DNA of 64,000 nt from Ruminococcus sp. (GTDB lineage: Bacteria; Bacillota; Clostridia; Oscillospirales; Ruminococcaceae): the NCBI GenBank assembly GCA_017441505.1, contig JAFRXL010000003.1, positions 1 to 64,000 on the forward strand, written 5' to 3'. The position numbers were made by a program, and so were the translations under genes. The notes below the pieces were generated by a model. The model saw only the letters and a program-made list of their open reading frames with translations. It was not told the origin of the DNA and did not search any database. Of this stretch, positions 27,071 through 36,210 are shown piece after piece. Position 1 is the first letter of the stretch; each line of letters opens with the position of its first letter.

Positions 27071-28402
27071 ATGACCAATAAAGTTCTGAATTTTATTAAA
27101 GAAAACTCACTTATCAACAGCGGCGACACGGTAGTATGCGGACTGTCCGGCGGTGCTGACAGCGTTTCGCTTCTGCTGGTGCTTCATGAGTTATCTTCTG
27201 TGATTGGTTTCAAGGTTGAGGCTCTTCACGTTAATCACTGCATTCGTGGTGAAGAAAGTGACAGAGATGAAAAGTTTTGCAGTGAACTTTGTGAGAAACT
27301 CCAGATCCCTTTTACGGCAATAATATACAATGTTCCGGAGTACGCAAAGGAGTACTCTCTTTCAATTGAAGAAGCAGCTCGGAAATTGCGATATACTGCC
27401 TTTGCTGAGGTTTCAGAAGGTAAACTTATGGCTACCGCTCATAACGCAAATGACAATCTTGAAACTGCTGTTCTGAATCTCGCACGAGGTACAGGGATAA
27501 AGGGACTTTCAGGCATACCGGTCAGGCGTGATAACATAATAAGACCGCTTCTTACTGTAACACGATGCGAAATCGAAGAATATCTCAGAAATCACGGACA
27601 GGATCATGTTACCGACAGCACAAATCTGTCCGATGATTATACAAGAAATATGATAAGGCATCAGGTCATACCTGTGTTGGAGAAAATCAATTCTTCTGTC
27701 ATTACGACATCTGTCAATTCGTTCAGTACGCTCAGAGAAGAAAACGCCTTTATCTCGGACTTATGCAGTGATGCTTATTCGTCATGCAAAAAAGGAACTT
27801 CACTGGTCGGTTTATCAAAATATCACGGAGTTATCCGGAAAAGATGTATCGCAAGACTGCTCACGGAAAATCATATCCCCTACTCCCACGACAGACTTGA
27901 AAAAGCTGATGAGCTGCTCATGTCAGGCGGACAGCTGAATGTCTCCGGTGACCTTTTCTTAAAGGCTAAAAATGGCAGTATTGAGTTGATAAAACTCTGC
28001 AACTCGAACAAACCTCAATTATTGTCCGCTGATCTCAATATTGGAGATAATTCGATTTTTAAAGATAAAATTCTTCACTGTGAGATAGTCGATTGTGATA
28101 ATTTGAAGAAAATTGAAAATGTTCATAAAATGTTAACATTTTATATGTTAGATTATGATAAAATAATAGGAAGAGCTGTCGTACGCAACAGACGCTTCGG
28201 CGACCGTATACAGCTCAAAGGAAGGAATTTCAGTTCCTCAGTCAAAAAGCTTATTAATGAAAAAGTACCTGAAAAACTGCGTCCTGAACTTCATTTTATC
28301 GAGGACGAAAAAGGTACAATCTTTGCGGAACGTATCGGTATCGCTGACAGAGTCAAGATCTCCGAAAATACTGCAAGAATCCTTATGATAAGCATAAGAT
28401 AA
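27071..28402 (+). CDS. tilS: tRNA(Ile)-lysidine synthetase
   Basis: Attaches lysine to C34 of tRNA-Ile(CAU) so that it reads AUA. The 443 residues hold the N-type ATP pyrophosphatase P-loop GLSGGADSVSLL (about 23-34), HVNHCIRGEESDRDE, TAHNANDNLET and NIIRPLL. A C-terminal domain has VRNRRFGDRIQLKG. The ATG at 27071 lies one base after the dnaB stop. The frame upstream is an overlap artefact. In many Firmicutes hpt lies between tilS and ftsH; here it is absent. Confidence 0.95.
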   Translation: MTNKVLNFIKENSLINSGDTVVCGLSGGADSVSLLLVLHELSSVIGFKVEALHVNHCIRGEESDRDEKFCSELCEKLQIPFTAIIYNVPEYAKEYSLSIEEAARKLRYTAFAEVSEGKLMATAHNANDNLETAVLNLARGTGIKGLSGIPVRRDNIIRPLLTVTRCEIEEYLRNHGQDHVTDSTNLSDDYTRNMIRHQVIPVLEKINSSVITTSVNSFSTLREENAFISDLCSDAYSSCKKGTSLVGLSKYHGVIRKRCIARLLTENHIPYSHDRLEKADELLMSGGQLNVSGDLFLKAKNGSIELIKLCNSNKPQLLSADLNIGDNSIFKDKILHCEIVDCDNLKKIENVHKMLTFYMLDYDKIIGRAVVRNRRFGDRIQLKGRNFSSSVKKLINEKVPEKLRPELHFIEDEKGTIFAERIGIADRVKISENTARILMISIR

Positions 28403-28429
28403 TTCTATATTACGATTGGAGTGGATATC

Positions 28430-30346
28430 TTGACACCAAAAAAGAACAGAGGTATTTTTACTTATCTTCTGATCATTCTCCTTGCTATCGGATGTATCTA
28501 TTTCGTTAGTTCAAAACTTTCCAAGAATTCAGATAAATCTGATTACAACGAAGTAATGGAGCTCTTCGATAACTATCAGATCTCTGAGTATGAGCTTGAT
28601 CTTGGCTCCGGTGAACTCACCTACAAGACTATTGATGACGACAAAGAGCATAAGTACGAAGTTCCTAATGTTAGTATTTTTCTTGACGAAACCAAAGATT
28701 ACCGTAAAGAGTTCAATGAACACCATAAATCTGACGAGATAAAGCTCGGTCAGAACTATATTAAAATTACTGACAGAACTTGGCTTTACTCATTAATTCC
28801 TGTTATCCTGACCGTTCTCCTCGGCTGTGCTATTCTCTATTTCATGATGAAACAGAGCGGCGGCGGCGGTAAGTATACTTCCTTCGGCAAGGCTAATCTG
28901 AAAAATCAGGCTAATGCACGTAAGGCTACATTCAAGGATGTTGCCGGTGCTGATGAGGAAAAACAGGAGCTCGAAGAGATCGTTGACTTCCTTAAACATC
29001 CAAATAAATATAAGGAGATCGGTGCGAAAGTTCCAAAGGGCGTACTTCTTCTCGGCCCTCCTGGTACAGGTAAAACTCTCCTTGCAAGAGCTGTTGCCGG
29101 CGAGGCTGGATGCCCGTTCTTCCCTATCTCTGGTTCGGACTTCGTTGAAATGTTCGTCGGAGTTGGTGCTTCAAGAGTAAGAGATCTCTTTGAACAGGCT
29201 AAAAAACACGCTCCTGCTATCATATTCATCGATGAGATCGATGCTGTAGGTCGTCACAGAGGTGCCGGACTTGGCGGCGGTCACGATGAAAGAGAACAGA
29301 CCCTTAACCAGCTTCTCGTTGAAATGGACGGCTTTACCGGCAATGAAAGCGTTATTGTAATTGCTGCTACTAACCGCCGTGATATTCTCGATCCGGCTCT
29401 TCTCCGTCCGGGACGTTTCGACAGACAGATAGTCGTTGGTTATCCGGATGTAAAGGGACGTGAGGACATTCTTAAAGTCCATGCTAAGAATAAACCTCTT
29501 GGTCCAGATGTTGACCTCAAAGTCATTGCTCAGACCACTCAGGGATTTACCGGTGCTGATCTCGAAAATCTTCTCAACGAAGCTGCTCTTCTCGCTGCAA
29601 GAAACGACCGCATGGCTATCACAGAATCCGATATTGAAGAAGCTACTATGAAGGTAATTGCCGGTCCTGAGAAGAAATCAAGGATCGTTTCAGAGCACGA
29701 TAAGAAGGTCACAGCTTATCACGAAGCAGGTCACGCTGTAGCTGCATATAACCTCAAGACGCAGGATAAGGTTCATCAGGTAACTATCATTCAGCGTGGT
29801 ATGGCTGCCGGACTTACTGTTACAAGACCTGATTCCGATGACCAGCACGTTTCACGGAATCAGATGCGTGAAAAAATCATTATGCTCCTCGGCGGACGTG
29901 TTGCAGAGGAAATATTCATTGACGATATTTCTACCGGAGCTTCAAACGATATTGAAAGAGCTACTTCTATTGCAAGAAGTATGGTAACTAAGTATGGTTT
30001 CTCCGGAAAGATAGGTACTGTTGTTTACGGCTCAGACAATGATGAAGTATTCCTCGGTAAGGATTACGGTCATACAAGAAATTACAGTGAGGCTATTGCT
30101 GCTCAGATCGATGAAGAAGTTAAAATGATAATCGACAAGGCACACAGCGACTGTACAGAGCTCATTAAAAATAACAGCGATAAGATGCACCTTCTCGCAA
30201 AATATCTTCTCATTCATGAAAAGATAGACGGGCCTGACTTTGAAAAGCTTATGAGAGGTGAACTGACTGTTATCGAGCCAAACGAAGAGTCTGCTTCAAG
30301 CTCTTCAAGTTCAATTGACGAAGAACCTGTAACTGATATTGATTGA
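28430..30346 (+). CDS. ftsH: ATP-dependent zinc metalloprotease FtsH
   Basis: A 638-residue membrane AAA protease that degrades misassembled membrane proteins and short-lived regulators. Two membrane helices (about 8-27 and 116-136) flank an extracytoplasmic domain. Walker A is GPPGTGKT (about 209-216) and Walker B is IIFIDEIDA. Also visible are the pore motif FVEMFVG, the SRH region RPGRFDRQI and the zinc site HEAGH. The start is taken as TTG at 28430, because GGAGTGG at 28417-28423 is correctly spaced for it and overlaps the alternative GTG at 28421. It ends in a Ser-rich acidic tail. Confidence 0.95.
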   Translation: MTPKKNRGIFTYLLIILLAIGCIYFVSSKLSKNSDKSDYNEVMELFDNYQISEYELDLGSGELTYKTIDDDKEHKYEVPNVSIFLDETKDYRKEFNEHHKSDEIKLGQNYIKITDRTWLYSLIPVILTVLLGCAILYFMMKQSGGGGKYTSFGKANLKNQANARKATFKDVAGADEEKQELEEIVDFLKHPNKYKEIGAKVPKGVLLLGPPGTGKTLLARAVAGEAGCPFFPISGSDFVEMFVGVGASRVRDLFEQAKKHAPAIIFIDEIDAVGRHRGAGLGGGHDEREQTLNQLLVEMDGFTGNESVIVIAATNRRDILDPALLRPGRFDRQIVVGYPDVKGREDILKVHAKNKPLGPDVDLKVIAQTTQGFTGADLENLLNEAALLAARNDRMAITESDIEEATMKVIAGPEKKSRIVSEHDKKVTAYHEAGHAVAAYNLKTQDKVHQVTIIQRGMAAGLTVTRPDSDDQHVSRNQMREKIIMLLGGRVAEEIFIDDISTGASNDIERATSIARSMVTKYGFSGKIGTVVYGSDNDEVFLGKDYGHTRNYSEAIAAQIDEEVKMIIDKAHSDCTELIKNNSDKMHLLAKYLLIHEKIDGPDFEKLMRGELTVIEPNEESASSSSSSIDEEPVTDID

Positions 30347-30351
30347 TTTTT

Positions 30352-30386
30352 ACCGGAGAGTTATTGCTCTCCGGTTTTACTTTTAT
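30352..30386 (+). terminator. terminator after ftsH
   Basis: ACCGGAGAG (30352-30360), loop TTATTG, CTCTCCGGT (30367-30375), followed by TTTACTTTTATT. It ends the rnj-ftsH cluster. Confidence 0.9.
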
Positions 30387-30446
30387 TACGCTTTCGTAAC
30401 AATTGGTTAAATTTGATTAATTCATATTGCATTCATTTATGTGGTG

Positions 30447-30455
30447 TGGTATAAT
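30447..30455 (+). promoter_or_regulatory. extended -10 promoter of the FHA-FtsW-PBP operon
   Basis: TGG followed by consensus TATAAT (30450-30455) forms an extended -10. Only a weak TTGCAT (30427-30432) lies 17 nt upstream. Confidence 0.65.
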
Positions 30456-30488
30456 ATTCCATGGTATTATTCATTGGAGGTGTTTTCT

Positions 30489-30908
30489 TTGAGCTCGCTC
30501 AATCTTATACTATGTGCCGTAGCTGCTGCGGCTTTGGATATTTGCATTCTTGTACTTCTCTATTCCGCTTACCACGAACGCTCTACAAGCAATAAAAGGT
30601 GGAATAGAATAACCAGTTTTATGGAACTGGCAGATAACGTAAATATATATCCGCTTGGATGCGATGAAATCCTCATCGGCAGACACGCTTCTGCTGATAT
30701 ACGTCTGCCGGATATGTCGGTATCACGTTATCACGCTATTCTCAGCGTCTCAAACGGAATATGGACTATAACCGACATGGGCTCTACATCAGGTATACTG
30801 ATAAATGGTAATCCTGTCAGACAGGCTCAGTTAATGCCGAATGATATTATCTCACTTGGCAACAGACGACTAATTTTCAGACAAAGGAGGGACATCAATG
30901 TCAGGTAA
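30489..30908 (+). CDS. membrane-anchored FHA-domain protein
   Basis: A 139-residue protein with one N-terminal membrane helix (about 4-28) and a C-terminal FHA domain (about 50-135). FHA residues visible are IGRHASADIRLPD, SVSRYHAILS, MGSTSGILINGN and DIISLGNRRLIF, so the phosphothreonine-binding Arg, Ser and Asn/His positions look present. The start is TTG at 30489, set by GGAGGTG (30476-30482) 6 nt upstream; the longer frame starts inside the promoter. It is the first gene of an operon with an FtsW/RodA protein and a PBP, like fhaB-rodA-pbpA of Actinobacteria. It probably reads Thr phosphorylation to tune wall synthesis (inference). Confidence 0.88.
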   Translation: MSSLNLILCAVAAAALDICILVLLYSAYHERSTSNKRWNRITSFMELADNVNIYPLGCDEILIGRHASADIRLPDMSVSRYHAILSVSNGIWTITDMGSTSGILINGNPVRQAQLMPNDIISLGNRRLIFRQRRDINVR

Positions 30909-32196
30909 TACCGGTTCATACATAGCTTCCTGCTTTTTTGTGCTTCTCGCTCACGTTGGTATGCTGATAAATGTCTTTATCAACGGTGACTACGACTCCG
31001 TAACACAGGTGTTTATACTCGCTGGTTTGGTTGTAGGTCTTGATATAAGCTATTTTGTAGCAATGCTTTTCTTCAAGCAAAGTTCGTATACTATCGATTT
31101 TCTGCTCATACTCATTCTGAATATGAGTACTATTTTTCAGTCTTGTTTCGGAAAAGTTGAAGTCGATAAAGATACGATCAAGCACTTTGCGACTTGTATA
31201 GTCGCTCTCGTTGCCTGCCGCTGCGGTTATCTTCTATGTCGTAACCATAAATGGCTCCAACAGCAAAGAAAGTACTTTTACATTGGTATAGGAATCCTTA
31301 TGATTCTTATCCTGACCCTGACCGGAAGCCGTGCGATGTGGATCTCTATAGGCTCTTTCTCGCTCCAGCCTTCTGAGTTTATCAAGCCTTTATTCATACT
31401 TGCCTGTGCTACTTCGATAACTGAACAGCAGAATCGACATAAGGTGCTTGGTTTCTATGTAGTATATGAAAACCTTGCTCTTTTGGGTCTCACAGCTGCT
31501 ATCTGTCTCTTGCAGTGGTGGTGCCGTGACCTTGGAAGTCTGCCAACTTTCATGGGTATTTTTGTTTGCGGATTTCTCCTCAGAATCTGCTACCCTAAAG
31601 CGAAATTTTCTAAAAAGAAGCTTATTGCCGCTGCGTCAGCACTGCTGGCTGTTGCTTTTGTAGGATTCAAATTTGCTCCGTCATACGTTCAGGACAGACT
31701 TCACGCTGACATCTGGAACGACATAAACGGTAACGGTTATCAGCAGTCTCAGGCTCTTATAGGTATCGCTAACGGAGGCTGGTTCGGTAAAGGTCCCGGT
31801 CACGGCGATCTCTGCAACGTTTTTGCTCATGAAAACGACATAGTATTCGCTACAATATCCGAAGAATGGGGACTTATGTTTGCTTTGATGACTATATTTG
31901 CTATTCTCATTCTCATCAGCATCCCACTTATTACTCCCCCTCGCTCTTACTATCATGCTACTATGGCAGCAGGTGTCGGAGCTGCATTTACGGTTCAAAT
32001 GGCTCTTAATATCTTCGGCTCCTGCAATCTCATACCATTTACTGGTGTTACAATACCATTTATCTCTTCTGGAGGAAGCTCTATGATGATAAGCGGATTC
32101 ATGGCTGGTATGCTTGTTGCGTGTCAGTCTCCAACTATGAAGATGCCTGCTCAGCACAATCCTTCTCCGATCCATAAAAGGAGGCAAACAGCTTGA
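30898..32196 (+). CDS. FtsW/RodA/SpoVE family peptidoglycan polymerase
   Basis: A 432-residue SEDS protein with about ten membrane helices. The central SIGSFSLQPSEFIKPLFILA block and the late PFTGVTIPFISSGGSSMM block are SEDS signatures. The large extracellular loop (KGPGHGDLCNVFAHENDIVF) before the last helices is also typical. SEDS proteins polymerise lipid II with a partner class B PBP, and the next gene supplies one. The ATG overlaps the end of the FHA gene by 11 nt, with GGAGGGAC upstream. Which of RodA, FtsW or SpoVE it corresponds to cannot be decided from the sequence. Confidence 0.92.
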   Translation: MSGNTGSYIASCFFVLLAHVGMLINVFINGDYDSVTQVFILAGLVVGLDISYFVAMLFFKQSSYTIDFLLILILNMSTIFQSCFGKVEVDKDTIKHFATCIVALVACRCGYLLCRNHKWLQQQRKYFYIGIGILMILILTLTGSRAMWISIGSFSLQPSEFIKPLFILACATSITEQQNRHKVLGFYVVYENLALLGLTAAICLLQWWCRDLGSLPTFMGIFVCGFLLRICYPKAKFSKKKLIAAASALLAVAFVGFKFAPSYVQDRLHADIWNDINGNGYQQSQALIGIANGGWFGKGPGHGDLCNVFAHENDIVFATISEEWGLMFALMTIFAILILISIPLITPPRSYYHATMAAGVGAAFTVQMALNIFGSCNLIPFTGVTIPFISSGGSSMMISGFMAGMLVACQSPTMKMPAQHNPSPIHKRRQTA

Positions 32197-33551
32197 AAAG
32201 TATAAAAAGATGTCAGAGGCTGATAAGTGCTTTCCTTGCCTTTTTTATCATAGGTATGATCGTGCTTGTCGTCAAAATACAGCGTGAATCAAACTTCTAT
32301 ATGATGCATACCGATGAACATGAACTCGGAAAAGTCTATGACCGTACCGGTGATGTGCTCTTTGACGGCTCTGATGACGAAGAATATCCTGACAATTATT
32401 TTATTGACGTTGGTAACCTTATCGGTGATGATTCTGGTCAGATGGACAATACCCTCGTTGCTCAGAATATACTCAAACTTAATAATTACAGCTTCTCAAC
32501 AGGTATCAAGAGCAATGGTAAAGCTGCTATTTATACCACGCTCGACCATAAGGCTAATCGTGCTGTATACGATGCTTTTGCCGGAAATGACGGCTGTGCG
32601 GTCGCTTATAATTACAAAACCGGTGAGATACTTGTCTGCACAAGTCTCCCCTCTCTTGACGTAACTAAAGGATATGAAAACATAGATAATTTCCCTCCTG
32701 CTACTCTTATGTCAAAAAATATGTACGGAACAGTACCGGGCTCTACTCAGAAAGTTTCAACGCTTATTGCGGCTATCGAAATTATGGGGCAGGACAAGCT
32801 TTTCTCAAAACGCTTCACTTGTACCGGCTCTTACGAAAATAAAGAAGGCAAAAACATAGACTGCCATAACAGTTACGGTCACGGTGAGCTTGATATTCAG
32901 CAGGCTATTGAAAAAAGCTGCAATCCTTTCTTTGCCCAGCTTGTTGAAGATCCGGATATGCCGCTTGAAAAGGTCAAGAAGGTCTACGACGACCTCGGAT
33001 ATGCACTTAACGGCGATGACGAAAGATATATTGATATTGACGGTATAAAATGTGAGAGGGCTTCTACTACTCTCGTTGACCCTAACGAATTCCGCACTCA
33101 ATGGGGATGTATAGGTCAGGGAGATACCCTTGTAAGTCCTATACAGCTTATGATGTGGCAGAGTGCTATCGCTAATGAGACCGGTAAAATGACTATGCCT
33201 TATCTTATAGATCACTATACCGATGTAAATGGAAAGGTCAAGGGTACTGCTAAAACTGAACACAGTGACAGACTCTTTCTGCCAGATACCGCTTCAACCG
33301 TCAAAGAGATGCTGCTCACAAATGGTGCAAATAATTATTCTTACTCTATCGGTGGATATACTATCGGAGTAAAAAGCGGTACAGCTCAGGTAAAAGAAGG
33401 TGCTCAGGAAAATGCACTTCTCGTAGGTTTCGTCGAGGATGAGTCGCTGCCTATCGCCTTCTGTGTAGTACTTGAAAATAAGTACGGAACTTACGTAACT
33501 GCGGAAAATATAGTAAAAGTTATGCTCGATTCTATTAATGGGAATCAGTGA
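32193..33551 (+). CDS. class B penicillin-binding protein (transpeptidase)
   Basis: A 452-residue transpeptidase with one N-terminal membrane helix (about 11-28) and a short linker domain. All three catalytic motifs are present: S184-T-Q-K, S242-C-N and K394-S-G-T. It therefore looks active. It is shorter than PBP2/PBP3 of rods because the N-terminal dimerisation region is reduced, as in the PbpA group. The start is TTG, overlapping the stop of the SEDS gene by 4 nt, with AAAAGGAGG 9 nt upstream. It cross-links glycan strands outside the membrane with the upstream polymerase. Confidence 0.92.
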   Translation: MKSIKRCQRLISAFLAFFIIGMIVLVVKIQRESNFYMMHTDEHELGKVYDRTGDVLFDGSDDEEYPDNYFIDVGNLIGDDSGQMDNTLVAQNILKLNNYSFSTGIKSNGKAAIYTTLDHKANRAVYDAFAGNDGCAVAYNYKTGEILVCTSLPSLDVTKGYENIDNFPPATLMSKNMYGTVPGSTQKVSTLIAAIEIMGQDKLFSKRFTCTGSYENKEGKNIDCHNSYGHGELDIQQAIEKSCNPFFAQLVEDPDMPLEKVKKVYDDLGYALNGDDERYIDIDGIKCERASTTLVDPNEFRTQWGCIGQGDTLVSPIQLMMWQSAIANETGKMTMPYLIDHYTDVNGKVKGTAKTEHSDRLFLPDTASTVKEMLLTNGANNYSYSIGGYTIGVKSGTAQVKEGAQENALLVGFVEDESLPIAFCVVLENKYGTYVTAENIVKVMLDSINGNQ

Positions 33552-33623
33552 TCTCTCAAATAGCATATTAAACAAAGCAGTAAAAAAACTTTGTGTGTTT
33601 TAAACAAAAATTACAAAAAACTA

Positions 33624-33652
33624 TTGCCAACTGCATATAGTTATGGTATAAT
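33624..33652 (+). promoter_or_regulatory. promoter of hpf
   Basis: TTGCCA (33624-33629), 17-nt spacer ending in TGG, consensus TATAAT (33647-33652). Confidence 0.85.
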
Positions 33653-33703
33653 ATAAACATAATATTTATGCTTTGTTTAACAAAGCTTAAAGGAGGACCT
33701 ACT

Positions 33704-34231
33704 ATGAAAACTACTATAACAGCTAAGAAAATGCAGATACCTCAGAACTTCACTGAATATGCTGAGAAAAGGATCGATAATCGACTTGGAAAGTTTTTTG
33801 GAGATGATGCTGACGCTAAGATAGTTTTATCAGAAATAAAGACACAGATCGTTCTTGAGCTTACTGTAAAATATAACAGTATTATTTTCCGCTCTGAGCG
33901 TTCTGCTGAAGATAAATATGTTGCTCTTGATGATGCTATTGATAAGATCATAAGACAGATCCGTAAGAATAAGACAAAGATCGAAAAGAAGCTCAAGGAT
34001 ACTGCTTTCAAGGAGGCTTTCGCTTATCCTGTTCCTGAAACAGTTGACTATGAGATCATCAAACATAAGAAATTCAAGATGCGTCCTATGGACATCGAAG
34101 AGGCTATACTTCAGATGAATATGCTCGACCACGAATTCTTTATGTTCACTAACGCTGAATCAGGCGAGATAAACGTTGTTTACAAGCGTGCTGACGGTAA
34201 CTACTCAGTTCTTGAACCTGATAATAACTAA
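33704..34231 (+). CDS. hpf: ribosome hibernation promoting factor, long form
   Basis: A 175-residue protein that binds idle 30S subunits and pairs 70S ribosomes into inactive 100S dimers. The N-terminal HPF/RaiA domain (about 1-100) begins with TITAKKMQIPQNFTEYAEKR. The C-terminal dimerisation domain (about 118-175) contains IIKHKKFKMRPMDIEEAILQ and GHEFFMF-like LDHEFFMFTN. The ATG at 33704 is chosen because AAAGGAGG lies 7 nt upstream. The gene forms its own unit with a strong promoter and a terminator. Confidence 0.95.
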   Translation: MKTTITAKKMQIPQNFTEYAEKRIDNRLGKFFGDDADAKIVLSEIKTQIVLELTVKYNSIIFRSERSAEDKYVALDDAIDKIIRQIRKNKTKIEKKLKDTAFKEAFAYPVPETVDYEIIKHKKFKMRPMDIEEAILQMNMLDHEFFMFTNAESGEINVVYKRADGNYSVLEPDNN

Positions 34232-34239
34232 GATAATCA

Positions 34240-34270
34240 ATGCGGGACTTCTTGTCCCGCATATTATTTA
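34240..34270 (+). terminator. terminator after hpf
   Basis: ATGCGGGAC (34240-34248), loop TTCTT, GTCCCGCAT (34254-34262), then ATTATTTA. Confidence 0.75.
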
Positions 34271-34303
34271 ATAACGCTTAATATATTTAAAAGGAGTAGT
34301 TTT

Positions 34304-34975
34304 ATGGACGATAACAAAAAAATTGTTCTGCAAAAGAAAATCGAAAGAGTCGGAGAGGCTTTAAAAAAGAATAATATGGAATTCTATTACGCAGAAACTA
34401 AAAATGACGTCTGTCAGATCGTTGAATCTCTCATGAAGGACGGCGATACCGTTACTCATGGCGGTTCTGTCACAATAAAGGAATGCGGACTTTCTGAGCT
34501 GCTGAATTCCGGTAAATATAATTACCTCGACCGGTCAAAGGCTGAAACTCCCGAAGAAATCGGTAAAATATACAGACAGGCTTTTTCTGCTGATGTTTAT
34601 ATTTCAAGTGCCAATGCTATCACTGAGGACGGTGTCCTCTATAATGTTGACGGTAACAGCAATCGTATAGCTGCTATTGCTTTTGGTCCGGAATCAGTTA
34701 TAATCATTGCCGGTTACAATAAAATAGTGCGTGACCTTGACGAAGCTGAGATCAGAGTAAAAACTGTAGCAGCTCCGCCTAACTGCGTGCGTCTTGACTG
34801 CAATACTTATTGCGGCGAAACCGGTCAGTGCGTATCTTTATCAAAAGCAGGTCATCAGATGTCGGACGGCTGCGGCAGCGATAAGAGAATATGCTGCAAT
34901 TACCTCATTTCAGCTCAGCAGCGTCACAAGGGACGTATCAAAGTAATAATTGTTGGTGAAGAACTTGGCTATTGA
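34304..34975 (+). CDS. LUD domain protein (LutC/DUF162-like)
   Basis: A 223-residue single LUD-domain protein. Core motifs are MKDGDTVTHGGSVTIKECG, SSANAITEDGVLYNVDGNSN and GYNKIVRDLDEA. A Cys-rich tail follows: CNTYCGETGQC and later CCNYL. In relatives this tail commonly reads PCxxTGxCxDCxSPxRICN; here it is extended and altered. LUD proteins take part in lactate oxidation when linked to LutA/LutB, but single-gene relatives have no firm role. Neither lutA nor lutB is adjacent. AAGGAG precedes the ATG. The next gene begins 15 nt after its stop. Confidence 0.82.
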   Translation: MDDNKKIVLQKKIERVGEALKKNNMEFYYAETKNDVCQIVESLMKDGDTVTHGGSVTIKECGLSELLNSGKYNYLDRSKAETPEEIGKIYRQAFSADVYISSANAITEDGVLYNVDGNSNRIAAIAFGPESVIIIAGYNKIVRDLDEAEIRVKTVAAPPNCVRLDCNTYCGETGQCVSLSKAGHQMSDGCGSDKRICCNYLISAQQRHKGRIKVIIVGEELGY

Positions 34976-34990
34976 TCGGAGGTGTTCTGA

Positions 34991-35812
34991 ATAAACTTTA
35001 GTGTTTATGACCTTTTCGCTTTCTTTATCATTTATTCCTTTTTCGGATGGTGCCTCGAAGTTGTATATCAGGCTGTTGAACATGGCAAATTCATTAACCG
35101 TGGTTTTTTGAACGGTCCATATTGCCCGATATACGGTTTCGGAGTCATAATAGTTGCATCTGTCCTTGAACCTATTAAGAACGATATTATAGTCCTATAT
35201 ATTGGTTCGGTAATTCTTACATCATGTCTGGAGCTTGTTACCGGCTTCCTCCTGGAAAAAATATTCCATATGCATTGGTGGGATTACTCCGGCGAACGGC
35301 TAAATCTTCACGGGTATATCTGTCTGAAATTCTCATTGCTATGGGGAGTCGCCTGCCTGATAGTCGTAAGACTTGTTCATCCTGCAATAACTGTATTTGT
35401 AGATAAACTCCCGCATACAGTAGGCTTGATATTCATTGCCTTCTTTATGACAGGATTTGCAAGCGATATGATTATCACTGTTTTGGCTATTATCCACTAC
35501 AAAAAGCGTATTCTCCTGCTGGAAGATATTTCTGCTGAAATGAGACGTATCTCAGATAAAACCGGCAAAAAGATCTTTAATAGAGTTGAAGATGTTATGG
35601 ACAAAAAAGAGGAATTTGATGAAAAAAGTGCAGAATTACGTCAGAAATATGACGAGCTCCGTGCGAAATACAAAGTCTACATCTCAAGACATAGCTTTAA
35701 TATCGACAGAATTAAAAAAGCTTTCCCTAAACTTGATTTTGACAGAGAGCTTTCTTTTAAAGAACAGTTTAATGAACTGAAAAAGTCGTTATCCGACAAA
35801 TACGATAAATAA
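34991..35812 (+). CDS. PF06541-type putative ABC-transporter type IV membrane protein, apparent AUA start
   Basis: A 273-residue protein with about five membrane helices and a charged, coiled-coil-like C-terminal tail (about 170-273). It has the family's SFFGWCLEVVYQAVEHGKF then INRGFLNGPYCPIYGFG motif. That conserved N-terminus is only in frame if translation starts at 34991, which is ATA. A perfect SD, GGAGGTG (34978-34984), sits 6 nt before it. An in-frame TGA (34988) directly precedes it and no ATG, GTG or TTG occurs before 35108. Relatives begin MNFS-like, so ATA lies exactly where Met is expected. Either AUA initiation or a mutated start codon is implied. The function of the family is not established. 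Confidence 0.75.
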   Translation: MNFSVYDLFAFFIIYSFFGWCLEVVYQAVEHGKFINRGFLNGPYCPIYGFGVIIVASVLEPIKNDIIVLYIGSVILTSCLELVTGFLLEKIFHMHWWDYSGERLNLHGYICLKFSLLWGVACLIVVRLVHPAITVFVDKLPHTVGLIFIAFFMTGFASDMIITVLAIIHYKKRILLLEDISAEMRRISDKTGKKIFNRVEDVMDKKEEFDEKSAELRQKYDELRAKYKVYISRHSFNIDRIKKAFPKLDFDRELSFKEQFNELKKSLSDKYDK

Positions 35813-35815
35813 TAA

Positions 35816-35858
35816 AAACTGCTTCACTCCGTTTGATGGTGTGAAGCAGTTTCTTTAT
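35816..35858. terminator. bidirectional terminator between PF06541-type gene and his operon
   Basis: AAACTGCTTCAC (35816-35827) pairs with GTGAAGCAGTTT (35841-35852). CTTTATAT follows on plus and TTATTATTT on minus. It ends the his operon. Confidence 0.9.
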
Positions 35859-35870
35859 ATCAAGTTTTAA

Positions 35871-36209
35871 TTATGTGTTTTTGTCGACTTCATGGAACTT
35901 TTTGAGATTTCCGATCTTTTCGTTTCTCTCATCAAGTACTTTCTCAACATCAGACCATTCAAGTCCCTGATTAGCACAAAGTACCATTACATGGTAAAGA
36001 AGATCATTTATCTCGTTCATAAGTTCATTGTTATCACCGTTTTTAGCTGCGATTACAGTCTCTGTAGCTTCTTCTCCGACCTTTTTGCAGATTTTGTCTA
36101 CGCCCTTGTCAAAAAGATAGCAGGTGTATGAATTCTCAGCAGCTGTTCCGTTCTCAAACTGCTTTTTTCTCTCTTTGATTACCTCAAATATTTCTTCGTA
36201 AACTGTCAT
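35871..36209 (-). CDS. hisE: phosphoribosyl-ATP pyrophosphatase
   Basis: Removes pyrophosphate from phosphoribosyl-ATP, the second step of histidine synthesis. The 112-residue all-helical protein has GVDKICKKVGEEATETVIAA and NEINDLLYHVMVL, with the metal-binding EExxE and E/D residues of the MazG-like fold. The ATG at 36209 is chosen: GGAG lies 7 nt upstream and the hisI stop is one base before it. It is the last gene of the operon, separate from hisI rather than fused. Confidence 0.95.
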   Translation of the reverse strand: MTVYEEIFEVIKERKKQFENGTAAENSYTCYLFDKGVDKICKKVGEEATETVIAAKNGDNNELMNEINDLLYHVMVLCANQGLEWSDVEKVLDERNEKIGNLKKFHEVDKNT

Positions 36210-36210
36210 T

